From Bradyrhizobium lupini (GTDB lineage: Bacteria; Pseudomonadota; Alphaproteobacteria; Rhizobiales; Xanthobacteraceae): a DNA stretch of 64,000 nucleotides. The notes beneath the pieces were generated by a model, which had not been told where the DNA came from, did no database searches, and worked only from the letters and a program-made list of their open reading frames with translations. The DNA lies in the NCBI RefSeq assembly GCF_040939785.1, contig NZ_CP162553.1, forward strand, positions 6,529,001 through 6,593,000. The letters are read 5' to 3'. Numbering within the stretch: position 1 is the stretch's first letter; every line of letters begins with the position of its first letter. Below are positions 52,217 through 60,899 of this stretch, one piece after another. The translations under genes and the position numbers were made by a program.

Positions 52217-53014
52217 TCAGGCTGGAATGCGGCCGCCGAAGAACGGCGTCAGCATGGTCGAAAGGCCATGCACGCGGTTCGAGGTGAAGATCATTTCGGC
52301 GCCGGATTGCGCGATGCCACCGGTGTGCGGGCCGAGCAGATCCGAGACGCGGCGGGCGATCGCGGGCGCCGGATCAATCCAGTCGACCGGCCAGGGGGCG
52401 AGCTTTTTCAGCCGGTCGAGCAGCAGCGGGTAATGCGTGCAGGCGAGCACCACGGTGTCGGTGCGTGCGCCTGCGTCCCCGGCATCGCCCACGAAACAAG
52501 GGGCGAGCTCGGCGAGGATGGCGTCGTCGCTGACGGGAGAGCCGCTGAGCTCGGATTCAGCCAGCGCGGCCAACTCGGGCGAGCCGACCAGTGTCACCTC
52601 GCAACCCTGCGCGAAATCGCGGATCAGCGCCTTGGTGTATTCGCGCTTCACGGTGCCCCTGGTGCCGAGCACCGACACGCGGCGGCTCCTCGACTGCGCG
52701 CAGGCTGGCTTGATCGCAGGCACCGTGCCGACGAAGGGCAGGGAATAAGCGGCGCGCAGATGCGATAGGACCAGCGTGGACGCCGTGTTGCAGGCGATCA
52801 CGACGAGGTCAGGATCGTGCATGCCGATCAATTCCCCCATAAGCGGCACCACGCGGGCGATGATCTCGTCCTCGCTGTGGTGGCCATACGGGAAGAAGGC
52901 GTCGTCCGCGACGTAGACGTAATGCGCGTCGGAGCGCGCAGCCACGACCTCACGCAGGACCGTGAGGCCGCCAAGGCCGGAATCGAACACCAGAATCGTC
53001 GGAGAATGGGTCAC
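52217..53014 (-). CDS. murI: Glutamate racemase
   Basis: A 265-residue cofactor-independent racemase that supplies D-glutamate for peptidoglycan. The two catalytic cysteines are Cys75 in VVIACNTAS and Cys192 in VVLACTHYP. FDSGLGGLTVLREV and FVGTVPAIKPAC are typical. The ATG at 53014 is clean. Divergent from the cytochrome b561 gene. Confidence 0.95.
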   Translation of the reverse strand: MTHSPTILVFDSGLGGLTVLREVVAARSDAHYVYVADDAFFPYGHHSEDEIIARVVPLMGELIGMHDPDLVVIACNTASTLVLSHLRAAYSLPFVGTVPAIKPACAQSRSRRVSVLGTRGTVKREYTKALIRDFAQGCEVTLVGSPELAALAESELSGSPVSDDAILAELAPCFVGDAGDAGARTDTVVLACTHYPLLLDRLKKLAPWPVDWIDPAPAIARRVSDLLGPHTGGIAQSGAEMIFTSNRVHGLSTMLTPFFGGRIPA

Positions 53015-53187
53015 GTGAACACTCTAGCCCGCCATCGTTACCATTCGGTTTTTGGGGCGGTTTTGCGGCAAGGGCACTTAGGGCTATTTTGGAGCGATTC
53101 AATTTCGCGACGGCCACATGTTCCCGGTATCAGCTGCCGTACGGCGGTGCGGATAGGGACAGGCCCGCAAAACTCCGGAGCACCGAC

Positions 53188-53739
53188 ATGATCAGAAATA
53201 CCAGTCACGGCTGGGGCAGCATTTCCCGATGGCTGCACTGGAGTCTGGCGCTGATCATCATCGGCATGATCGGCTTCGGGTGGTGGATGAACCACATCCC
53301 GGCGCGTCCCGACCGCTTCTTCTACCGCTCGATCCACGCCGATATCGGCTATGTGATCCTGCTGCTCACCGTGCTGCGCCTGGTGTGGCGCCTCGTCAAC
53401 CCGACGCCGATCATGCCGGCCGGGACCTCGCGCTGGCAGAAGGTCGCCGCCCATTTCAGCCACGGCGCGCTCTACCTCGCCGTCATCATCGTCACCATGC
53501 TCGGCTGGGCGCATTCCGGTGCGCACGCACCTGATTATTCGAACTTCTTCGGCCTGTTTCACGTGCCGCAATTCACGGCTCCCGACCGCGCGGCGGCTGG
53601 CGTCTATGAAGACCGCCACATCCTCTTTGCCTATGTGCTGCTCGCCTTGATCGCGATTCACGTGATCGCCGCCGTGTGGCACCATTTCATCCGCCGCGAC
53701 CGCATTGTGGCGCGGATGGTGACGGACGAGGCGGGGTAG
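53188..53739 (+). CDS. Cytochrome b561-family protein
   Basis: A 183-residue four-helix membrane cytochrome b that transfers electrons, often to or from quinone in the inner membrane. The haem-ligand histidines are in SISRWLHWSLALI, RSIHADIGYVILLLTVLRLVWRL, HFSHGALYLAVIIVTMLGWAHSGA and YVLLALIAIHVIAAVWHHFI. The family N-terminal HGWGSISRWLHW is present. CCGGAG precedes the ATG at 53188. It faces the murI gene and has no other obvious redox partner nearby. Confidence 0.92.
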   Translation: MIRNTSHGWGSISRWLHWSLALIIIGMIGFGWWMNHIPARPDRFFYRSIHADIGYVILLLTVLRLVWRLVNPTPIMPAGTSRWQKVAAHFSHGALYLAVIIVTMLGWAHSGAHAPDYSNFFGLFHVPQFTAPDRAAAGVYEDRHILFAYVLLALIAIHVIAAVWHHFIRRDRIVARMVTDEAG

Positions 53740-53754
53740 GGCGGACATGGGAGG

Positions 53755-53797
53755 AAGCATCGCGCCCGCGATTGCTTCGCTGCGCTCGCAATGACGG
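53755..53797. repeat. Short extragenic repeat fragment
   Basis: The stretch GAAGCATCGCGCCCGCGATTGCTTCGCTGCGCTCGCAATGACGG is a type of imperfect inverted repeat often met in bradyrhizobial intergenic DNA (GCGATTGCTTCGCT/GCGCTCGCAATGAC). It lies between the cytochrome gene and the glutathione transferase gene. Confidence 0.45.
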
Positions 53798-53845
53798 AGT
53801 AAGGTGTGGGGTCACGAAACATCCAATTGCGTCGCAGGAGGCCTC

Positions 53846-54487
53846 ATGCTCACCGTCCATCATCTCGGCAAGTCGCAGTCCGAGCGTATCGTCTGGCTGT
53901 GCGAGGAGCTGGGGATTCCCTACGAGTTGAAGCGCTATGCGCGCGATCCCGTCACCATGCTGGCTCCGGCCGAGTACAAGGCGCTGCATCCGGCCGGCAC
54001 GGCGCCGGTGATCACGGATGGCGAGCTGGTGCTCGCGGAATCCGGCGCCGTCGTCGATTACATCGTTGCAAAATATGGCAACGGCCGACTCGTGCTCGGT
54101 CCCACTGATCCCGCCTTCGCGCAGTTTCTATATTGGGTTCATTTCGCCAATGGCAGCCTGCAACCCGGTATGGGACGGATGATGATCCTGAACCGGCTCG
54201 ATCTCGCCAAGGACAATCCGACCCTGCTCGCGATGAAGGGGCGTCTCGATCGGGCCTACGATCTTCTCGACGCAAGGCTTCGCGAGGCCGAATATCTTGC
54301 GGGCAGCGCCTTCACGACCGCCGACATCATGACAGTTTTCTCGCTGACCACGATGCGCTACTTCCAGCCCTATGACCTCCAGCGCTCTCCGAACGTGGTC
54401 AAATATCTCGGCCGCATCAGTGCGCGGGCGGGCTATCGGCGTGCGATGGAGAAGGGCGACCCGGGCATGGCGCTGCTCTTGGACTGA
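53846..54487 (+). CDS. Glutathione S-transferase
   Basis: A 213-residue cytosolic GST. The thioredoxin-like half starts MLTVHHLGKSQSERIVWLCEELGIPYELKRY, with Ser near the active position and TAPVITDGELVLAESGAVVDYIVAKYG for glutathione binding. The C-terminal helical half contains SAFTTADIMTVFSLTTMRYF. CAGGAGG precedes the ATG at 53846. Substrate unknown. It converges with the cyclic-nucleotide-binding protein gene. Confidence 0.9.
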   Translation: MLTVHHLGKSQSERIVWLCEELGIPYELKRYARDPVTMLAPAEYKALHPAGTAPVITDGELVLAESGAVVDYIVAKYGNGRLVLGPTDPAFAQFLYWVHFANGSLQPGMGRMMILNRLDLAKDNPTLLAMKGRLDRAYDLLDARLREAEYLAGSAFTTADIMTVFSLTTMRYFQPYDLQRSPNVVKYLGRISARAGYRRAMEKGDPGMALLLD

Positions 54488-54503
54488 GCGGCGAGGCGAT
54501 CGC

Positions 54504-55310
54504 TCACGCGATCCTGTTCGTGGTGGCGGCCCTCTCTGTTGCCAGCTGCTTCTGCAGGCGCTCGATGTTTTGCAGCAGCCGCTGGCTAGTCAGCACCAGG
54601 AAGTAATAGCCGAACTGCGGGTCCTGGAAGTAGATCTCGAGCAGCCGGTCGTAGGTGATCGTCAGCACCTGGCCGTCCTCGATGCACTCGACCGTTCCGG
54701 TGCGCCGGTTGTCCGGCGTGAGGAAGCCGAGTTCGCCCATGAGCGTTCCGGGCAGGATCTCGATGTTGATCTCCTTGACCAGGAACTTGCCGGTGACGGT
54801 GAGGAACATCTCGTTAGCCGGATCGCGCAGCTTGAACAGCGTATCGCCGCGACGATATTTGCGCTCGGTCATGAACGGCTTGAGCCATTCGATCGACATG
54901 TCGCCTTCGGCTGCATGGCGCGCCTTCTTGACGAGCTTGAGCATCTGCCGCAGGCGCAAGGCGTTGATCGGTAGCAGCAGGAGATAGAGCAGGAAGGTCG
55001 ACACGTTGGCGGAGAGCGCGCCGAAGACGGCGAAGAACGCGCAGCCGACCATGTTAGCGACGCGCAGCGGCACCATGGTCCGCATCAGAAGGGTAGCGAC
55101 GAAGAAGCCGGCGCCGACCGCGGCGAACATATTGGCCAACGTGATATTCTGGACGAAGATCTCCAGCATCCGATTGAAGATCGAGTCATAGGTGACGTTG
55201 TTCGGATCGAGGCCCATCTGGACCAGGATCTTCGCGATCCTGAGGTTATCCGTCGCCGCCTCGAGAATGCGGTCGAGGATCGACGAAATGTCTGCGCTGC
55301 CGGACGGCAT
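54504..55310 (-). CDS. Membrane protein with C-terminal cyclic-nucleotide-binding domain
   Basis: A 268-residue protein. The N-terminus has an amphipathic helical part (SSILDRILEAATDNLRIAKILVQMG), then two to three hydrophobic helices (MFAAVGAGFFVATLLMRTMV, ANMVGCAFFAVFGALSANVSTFLLYLLLLPINALRLRQML). The C-terminal half is a Crp-like domain: RKYRRGDTLFKLRDPANEMFLTVTGKF, the cassette MGELGFLTPDNRRTGTVEC, and SQRLLQNIERLQKQL. No HTH is present. This membrane-plus-cNMP layout resembles Popeye-type proteins. Ligand and role unknown. Confidence 0.8.
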   Translation of the reverse strand: MPSGSADISSILDRILEAATDNLRIAKILVQMGLDPNNVTYDSIFNRMLEIFVQNITLANMFAAVGAGFFVATLLMRTMVPLRVANMVGCAFFAVFGALSANVSTFLLYLLLLPINALRLRQMLKLVKKARHAAEGDMSIEWLKPFMTERKYRRGDTLFKLRDPANEMFLTVTGKFLVKEINIEILPGTLMGELGFLTPDNRRTGTVECIEDGQVLTITYDRLLEIYFQDPQFGYYFLVLTSQRLLQNIERLQKQLATERAATTNRIA

Positions 55311-55587
55311 GGTACTATCCCCGCGTAAGGCCTTCAGTCCCGGTCGGTATTCTCGACACCTATAGCCGAAATCGAACGACGACCGCTTGAATGAAGTTTT
55401 GGGCCGCCGTGCCGCAAGAGGCAAATTTTAGCCTGATCGGGCGTTTCGGCAATTGCCTGTTTGGCGGTGCATATGGCCGTGGCGCGCCCGCGATTCGGGG
55501 GCCAGTGGGTACGAGCCTCGGCGTGGTCGACCTCGGCGGCCGACCGGGCGAGGGGGACCAGGCGTGGGCGTGGGGCGATCCCCCGCC
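55311..55587. other. Intergenic region without recognised genes
   Basis: About 277 bases between two minus-strand genes. I see no protein-like frame. AAAATTTGCC-type A/T-rich parts at 55420-55435 (GGCAAATTTTAGCC) could belong to the promoter of the gene ending at 54504. No hairpin terminator for the SecD-like gene is evident, although its stop lies directly at 55588. Confidence 0.35.
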
Positions 55588-56679
55588 TTAGGGCTTGGCG
55601 GGCGGCACGACCTCCTGCTCGACCAAGCCGAGGTGCCCCGGCAGTGAACCAGCGCGCAGCAGCATGGCGACGCTGTTTGCTTCCTCCAGGGTGAAATTGC
55701 CGGAGATCTGGCCCGAGCCGCCGGTGATGGGCTCGCGGATGATGGGGGCGGAGATCACCTTGCCGTCGAGCACGATGGCGAAGGGCTTTGCGATATTCTC
55801 TTCGGTGATGTGGGCAAAGCGCCGCGTGCCGCGGCCGTTGAAGCGGAACGAGGCGATCGGCTCTTTCGTGGCGCTCGCAAACCCCGGGCCCGCATAGCTG
55901 ATGTCGTCGCCGTCGAGCACGCTGTCCTTGGCGACCAGATAAAGGCTCTTGTCCTTGAAGCCGGGCAGGACTTCCGTGCCTGCCGGTGGCGTGCCGGATT
56001 GCGCCTGCTCCGGCGGCACCGAGAGGTCGATCAGGCGGAAGCCGACCTTGACCCTGCGGGCGAAGACCGCGGTGACGCGCTCGGGCTCCATCACACCGGG
56101 CAGGAAGATGCGGATGCGGTCGGTCCCATCGGGCTGGACGCTGGCCAGCTGGACGCCGGCCTCCTTCAGACGCTGCTCGATCATGGCGATGGCATCTTCG
56201 ACGAGTTCGTGCAACCGCGCGGCGGATGCCGCATTGGTCGGCACGAGCCTGACCAGTCCGTCGCCGTCGGTCACGGCGAGTGCATGCGACGGCAATCCTT
56301 CCGCGGCCGACGCGAGCTTGCGCGCGAGTTGCTCGCGGCCCTTGACGTCGGCAATCTTCAACTCGACGCCGCCGTCGCGGATCGCAAGACCGGAGAAGGC
56401 GATCTTGCCCTCGCGCAGGTTCTTGTAGACGTCGTCGCGCAAATCCGTGACTACGCTCTCGCGCAGGCCATCGGTGTCCACCTTGTAGACGATGCGTGAC
56501 CCGCCGAGCTTCTCCATCTTGTCGCCGATGAAGGCCGAGATCTTGGCGCGCATCTTGTCGAGCTGGCCGTCCTCGGCGAGTGCCGCGCGGGGCAGGGCGA
56601 TCACCGATGTCATGATCCCCGCTGTCACGGCGAGCGCGATGAACAGCCGGGTAGCGCAATCCCGCGGGGGCGTAGTCAT
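55588..56679 (-). CDS. SecD-P1-like secreted protein without membrane domain
   Basis: A 363-residue exported protein. The signal sequence is MTTPPRDCATRLFIALAVTAG to ALAEDGQ. The rest matches the periplasmic P1 part of SecD: KVDTDGLRESVVTDLRDDV, RIRIFLPGVMEPERV, VGFRLIDLSVPP, EPIASFRFNGRGTRRFAHITEEN, then FAIVLDGKVISAPIIREPITGGSGQISGNFTLEEANSVAMLLRAGSLP. Genuine SecD has six membrane helices after this. Here the chain ends after the P1 head, so it is a paralogue with a different role. ATG at 56679 chosen with TGAGG nearby. Confidence 0.8.
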   Translation of the reverse strand: MTTPPRDCATRLFIALAVTAGIMTSVIALPRAALAEDGQLDKMRAKISAFIGDKMEKLGGSRIVYKVDTDGLRESVVTDLRDDVYKNLREGKIAFSGLAIRDGGVELKIADVKGREQLARKLASAAEGLPSHALAVTDGDGLVRLVPTNAASAARLHELVEDAIAMIEQRLKEAGVQLASVQPDGTDRIRIFLPGVMEPERVTAVFARRVKVGFRLIDLSVPPEQAQSGTPPAGTEVLPGFKDKSLYLVAKDSVLDGDDISYAGPGFASATKEPIASFRFNGRGTRRFAHITEENIAKPFAIVLDGKVISAPIIREPITGGSGQISGNFTLEEANSVAMLLRAGSLPGHLGLVEQEVVPPAKP

Positions 56680-56932
56680 GATCACCTCAGTCTTGCGCCA
56701 GGGCGCTGGCGAGGACGCCGGCATGTGAGTCCTATGCCAGTTCTTGGTCCCCGGATCGGGCGCGCAGGTTCAAAAGCCTCTCACCACAGCCCGAGGCCGT
56801 TAGGTCATGGACGAACGCCAAATCATCCATCATTCTGCCCGTGCTCGGCCGGCCCATCGGTCGAGGCCACGCCAAACCAAAATGTCAAAAGACAGGGGGC
56901 GCGGACATGCATCTGAGGGAGGACGGAATTCC

Positions 56933-58840
56933 ATGGCGGGCATCCACGCGCTCGATCGGCTCATCGGCAGCGACTATCCGGACCTGGCGACGGACGCCGA
57001 GGTTCGAGCCTTCGAGCAGGTCCCTTACGCCGATCGCGTCGCGGCCGACAGCACCTATGACGCCATCAGGCTGGGTGCGGTCCGCAACCCCAACGGGCCG
57101 GCGATCCAGTTCCTGCAAAATGCCGATCCCGCCGACACGCCTGTCGTGGTCACGTACCGCGACTTCATCGCGCGCGTCACGCAGGCCGCCAACATGCTTC
57201 ACGCGCTGGGCGTGGAGAAGGGCGACGTCGTCAGCTTCATGCTGCCGCTGGTGCCGGACGCCTTTGTAACGCTGTTCGGCGCGGAAGCCGCCGGCATCGC
57301 CAATCCCGTCAATCCGCTCCTGGAGCCGCACCAGATCGCGGAGATCCTCGAGGCCACGAATACGAAAATCCTGGTGGCGCTCGGGCCGATGCCGGGCACC
57401 GACATCTGGCAGAAAGTCGAGCAGATCAGGCCGCAACTCAAGCAGCTCAAGGCGATCGTGCAGGTGTTCGGTGCTGGCGATCCGGCGAGAGGAATCTTTG
57501 CCTTCAACGACCTCATCAAGCCGCAGCCTTCGGACCGCCTTATCAGCGGACGCAAGATTCTCGGCAGCGACATCGCCGCCTATTTCCACACCGGCGGCAC
57601 CACCGGCACGCCAAAGCTGGTGCGGCACACGCATGCCAACCAGGTCTATCAGGCCTGGGCGCTCAATCTGCTGCTGAAGTCGAAGCCGGGCGCCAACATG
57701 CTGTTCGGCATGCCGCTGTTTCACGTCGGGGGCTCCTTGACGCAGGTGCTGACGACGCTGTCGGCTGGCGGTTCGCTGGTCGTGCTGTCGCCGAGCGGAT
57801 GGCGCAACCCGAGTGCGGTGAAGAACATCTGGCAACTGGTCGAGCGCTTCAAGCCGGAGGCGCTGTCGAGCGTCCCCACGGTACTCGCCGCGACGCTCGC
57901 GGTACCGCCTGGCAATGCGGACATCTCCAGCCTGAAATATGCAGCCGGTGGGGGCTCCGCGATCCCGGTCGCGGTGGGGTCTGCGATCCAGGACAAGCTC
58001 AAGCTGCCGGTCGTCGAGGTCTACGGCATGACCGAGACCTCGAGCGTGCACACGCTGGCCTATCGGTCGCGGCCGATCCGGCTCGGTTCGGTCGGCCTTC
58101 CCATGCCTTACGCGCGGGTCCGCATCGTCCAGCTCGATGCCGAGGGCAAGCTGATCCGCGACTGCGCGCCGGACGAGATTGGCGTCGTCATCATGGCTGG
58201 CCCAGGCGTGTTCGGCGGCTATCTCAACGACGAGCACAACAAGGGTGCCTTCGTCGACGAGGTCTGGGTCAATTCCGGCGATCTTGGCCGGCTCGATGCC
58301 GACGGCTATCTCTGGATCACCGGCCGCGCCAAGGATCTCGTGATCCGCGGGGGCCACAACATCGATCCGGCGCCGATCGAGGAGATCATGTTCCGGCATG
58401 CCGCCGTCGGCTTTGCCGCCGTGGTCGGCCAACCCGACGCCTATGCCGGCGAGCTGCCGGTCGGTTACGTGCAGCTGAAGCCGGGCGCGACCGTCGAGCC
58501 GGGCGAGCTGGAGACATGGGTGCGCGAGCGTACGCCGGAGCGCGCCGCCGTTCCCGTACAGGTCATCTCGATCGATCCGATGCCGGTGACGGGCGTCGGC
58601 AAAGTGTTCAAGCCGCAGCTGCGCTGGGACGCAGCCCAGCGCGTGTTCACGAAGGTGCTGACGCCGCTCACTGAGCGCGGCATCGACTGCAAGGTCAGGG
58701 TCGGCGCCCACGGCAGCCACGGTTCGATCGCCACCGTGACGCTCGCGGGCCTGCCGGCGGATCAGCGCGAGGCGGTTGCGAGCGAGGTGCACGCACTGCT
58801 TGCACCGTTCGTGATGCGCCACGAGGTGGTGCAAATGTAA
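56933..58840 (+). CDS. Acyl-CoA synthetase (AMP-forming)
   Basis: A 635-residue adenylate-forming ligase. The P-loop is AAYFHTGGTTGTPKLVRHTH, followed by VVEVYGMTETSSVH, GDLGRLDADGYLWITGRAKDLVIRGGHNIDP (core motif) and the catalytic Lys in PVTGVGKVFKPQLRWDAA. It activates a carboxylic acid via acyl-AMP and transfers it to CoA. The C-terminal extension (RVGAHGSHGSIATVTLAGLP, ADQREAVASEVHALLAPFV) is longer than in typical members. The ATG at 56933 follows GAGGGAGG. Substrate unknown. Independent promoter likely. Confidence 0.92.
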   Translation: MAGIHALDRLIGSDYPDLATDAEVRAFEQVPYADRVAADSTYDAIRLGAVRNPNGPAIQFLQNADPADTPVVVTYRDFIARVTQAANMLHALGVEKGDVVSFMLPLVPDAFVTLFGAEAAGIANPVNPLLEPHQIAEILEATNTKILVALGPMPGTDIWQKVEQIRPQLKQLKAIVQVFGAGDPARGIFAFNDLIKPQPSDRLISGRKILGSDIAAYFHTGGTTGTPKLVRHTHANQVYQAWALNLLLKSKPGANMLFGMPLFHVGGSLTQVLTTLSAGGSLVVLSPSGWRNPSAVKNIWQLVERFKPEALSSVPTVLAATLAVPPGNADISSLKYAAGGGSAIPVAVGSAIQDKLKLPVVEVYGMTETSSVHTLAYRSRPIRLGSVGLPMPYARVRIVQLDAEGKLIRDCAPDEIGVVIMAGPGVFGGYLNDEHNKGAFVDEVWVNSGDLGRLDADGYLWITGRAKDLVIRGGHNIDPAPIEEIMFRHAAVGFAAVVGQPDAYAGELPVGYVQLKPGATVEPGELETWVRERTPERAAVPVQVISIDPMPVTGVGKVFKPQLRWDAAQRVFTKVLTPLTERGIDCKVRVGAHGSHGSIATVTLAGLPADQREAVASEVHALLAPFVMRHEVVQM

Positions 58841-58921
58841 CGGGCTCAACAGACGGCTTTGGCGTCAGCTCCAGAGCAGGGCGACGCTTCGCCGCATCAT
58901 CCATACCCCGATAGAGCCCCT

Positions 58922-58941
58922 TATGTGACAAGTATCACATA
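58922..58941. promoter_or_regulatory. CRP-like palindrome upstream of the first caspase-like gene
   Basis: TATGTGA-CAAGTA-TCACATA (58922-58941) is a perfect palindrome containing the classical TGTGA-N6-TCACA core of CRP/FNR-family sites. It ends 64 bases before the start of the first secreted caspase-like gene, a good activator position. No Crp gene is in the window. Confidence 0.65.
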
Positions 58942-59005
58942 GGAAGAATTGGTAATTGAGCCATGGTCCGAATAGTCTCGTGGAATTGCATCCGGGGGGA
59001 CGCAA

Positions 59006-60724
59006 GTGATTCCGTTTCGGATATTTGTTTTGTTGATTTTGGCCATTGGCCTCGCCTGCGGACCAGCCCATGCGGACCGGCGGGTGGCGCTTGTCATCGG
59101 CAATTCCGCCTACAAGAGCGCGCCCAAGCTCGGCAATCCCGTCAACGATGCCACTCTGGTCGGCGGCATGTTCAAGAAGGCGGGCTTTGATTCCGTCGAT
59201 GTCAGGCTGGATCTCAGCGCCAGCGAGATGCGGCGCATGTTGCGCGAGTTCGCCGGCAGGACCCGCGATGCCGATATGGCGGTGATCTATTACGCCGGCC
59301 ACGGCATCGAGCTGGAAGGCACCAACTATCTCATTCCGATCGACGCGACGCTGGAGACGGATGGCGACGTACTCGACGAGACCATCCCGGTGGAGCGCGC
59401 GCTGTTCGCGGTCGAGCCGGCCAAGCAGCTTCGTCTGATCATCCTCGACGCCTGCCGCGACAATCCGTTTTCCAAGAGCATGAAGCGGACGCTGGCTTCG
59501 CGCGCGATCGGACGCGGGCTTGCGAAGGTCGAGCCGACCAGCCCCAACACCATGATCGCCTTCGCGGCAAAGGCCGGTTCGACTGCGTCCGACGGCGATT
59601 CGAGGAACAGCCCGTTCGCCACCGCGCTGGTCGAGCACTTGCCCAAGCCGGGCCTAGATTTGCGCAAGGCGTTCGGATTCGTGCGCGACGACGTGCTGAG
59701 GAGCACCGGGAACAAGCAGGAGCCCTTCGTGTATGGCTCGCTGGGCGGCGATGACGTGCCGTTGGTTGCTGCCAAGCCGGCTGCAACCGGTCCGCAGGCA
59801 AATCCGCAGGATTCGATTCGCAGGGATTACGAGCTCGCGCTGCAGCTTGCCACGCGCGACGGTTGGGAAGCCTTCCTGGCGCAATATCCCGAAGGCTTCT
59901 ATGCCAATCTGGCCAAGGGCCAGATGAACAAGATCGCTGCTGAAGAAACGCGCGCGTCGGCCGAGCAAAAAGCGAACGCGGCCGAGCAGCAGAAGGCAAG
60001 GCTCATTGCCGAACGCGCCCAGAAGGCCGAGCAGGACAAGGCGGCCGCGGCTGCCAAGGCCGCCGAAGAGGCCCGGGTCGCGGCGGAGAAGCAGAAGCAG
60101 ATCGAGCAGGCAAGGGCGGACGCGGCCGAGCACCAGCGCAAACTGGCTGAGGCTGCCGCGGCAAAAGCACAAGCCGAGAAGCAGGCAGCGGAGAAGGCCA
60201 GGGCCGAGCTTGCCGCCAAGCAGGCCGCCGAGAAGGCGGAGCAGGCGGTAAAACCGGCGGCCGATCGGCAGATGCCTGAGGTCGAGCAGAAAGTTGCAGC
60301 CCTTGCGCCGGCGCCGGCATCCACATTGTCGGTGGCTGATCTGACGAAATCACTCCAGAGCGAACTGCGCCGCGTCGGCTGCCTGTCCGTCACTGCGGAC
60401 GGCGACTGGAATTCAGCTTCGCAGCGCTCGCTGGCGCTGTTCAACAAATACGCCGGTACTCAGTTCGATGCCAAGCTCGCCAGCGCCGACGCGCTCGATG
60501 CCCTGAAAGCCAAGCCGGGACGCGTCTGCCCGCTCATTTGCAATTTCGGCTCCAAGGCCGACGGCGATCAATGCGTGAAGATTACCTGCCGCGCCGGCTA
60601 TCGCGTCGGTGATGACAACGAGTGCGAAAAGATTCAGGAGAAGAAGCCGGTCGCCACGCGTGAGGAATCGCGGAGGCGGGATACGGACCGGAAGGCAAGC
60701 AGAATCTTCGCCGTCCAGGCCTGA
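59006..60724 (+). CDS. Secreted caspase-like (peptidase C14) protein, copy 1, frameshifted near the end
   Basis: A 572-residue exported protein as read. After the signal peptide (MIPFRIFVLLILAIGLACGP ending AHA|D) comes a p20 caspase domain, with catalytic His99 in VIYYAGHGIEL and Cys150 in LIILDACRDNPF. A GSLGGDDVP segment ends the domain. An Ala/Lys-rich coiled coil of about 110 residues follows, then LQSELRRVGCLSVTADGDWNSASQRSLALFNKYAG (peptidoglycan-binding-like) and a Cys-rich end. GTG start with GGGGGGA upstream. Removing one G at 60694-60695 extends the frame to 60860 and restores the tail seen in copy 2. Confidence 0.88.
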   Translation: MIPFRIFVLLILAIGLACGPAHADRRVALVIGNSAYKSAPKLGNPVNDATLVGGMFKKAGFDSVDVRLDLSASEMRRMLREFAGRTRDADMAVIYYAGHGIELEGTNYLIPIDATLETDGDVLDETIPVERALFAVEPAKQLRLIILDACRDNPFSKSMKRTLASRAIGRGLAKVEPTSPNTMIAFAAKAGSTASDGDSRNSPFATALVEHLPKPGLDLRKAFGFVRDDVLRSTGNKQEPFVYGSLGGDDVPLVAAKPAATGPQANPQDSIRRDYELALQLATRDGWEAFLAQYPEGFYANLAKGQMNKIAAEETRASAEQKANAAEQQKARLIAERAQKAEQDKAAAAAKAAEEARVAAEKQKQIEQARADAAEHQRKLAEAAAAKAQAEKQAAEKARAELAAKQAAEKAEQAVKPAADRQMPEVEQKVAALAPAPASTLSVADLTKSLQSELRRVGCLSVTADGDWNSASQRSLALFNKYAGTQFDAKLASADALDALKAKPGRVCPLICNFGSKADGDQCVKITCRAGYRVGDDNECEKIQEKKPVATREESRRRDTDRKASRIFAVQA

Positions 60725-60860
60725 GGCGAGTGGACAGATTATTTGCAGCTCGACGGGATGTCGCCCGGTGCAAAAGGGATGTCGGCTTGTCAGCGGGACG
60801 ATCCCCGGCAGGGTTAGTTCGAATACAGCCACAGGCGGCAACTTCGAGGTCTGCAATTAG
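60695..60860 (+). pseudogene. Detached C-terminal tail of caspase-like copy 1
   Basis: In the frame one base off, the sequence reads QAESSPSRPEASGQIICSSTGCRPVQKGCRLVSGTIPG...NFEVCN, then stops at 60858-60860. This matches the end of copy 2 (QSSGQMICNNAGCRPVAKGCHLG...GEVCN). It shows that copy 1 once had, or really has, the full tail, and that a single extra base disconnects it. Confidence 0.75.
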
Positions 60861-60899
60861 GGTGTCACAGGCAATCGCCCGTAAAAGGCTCGGCGTTTC

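Noticed and set aside
56885..58849. Minus-strand frame across the acyl-CoA synthetase
   Set aside because: Antisense to a complete adenylate-forming enzyme. No motif visible.
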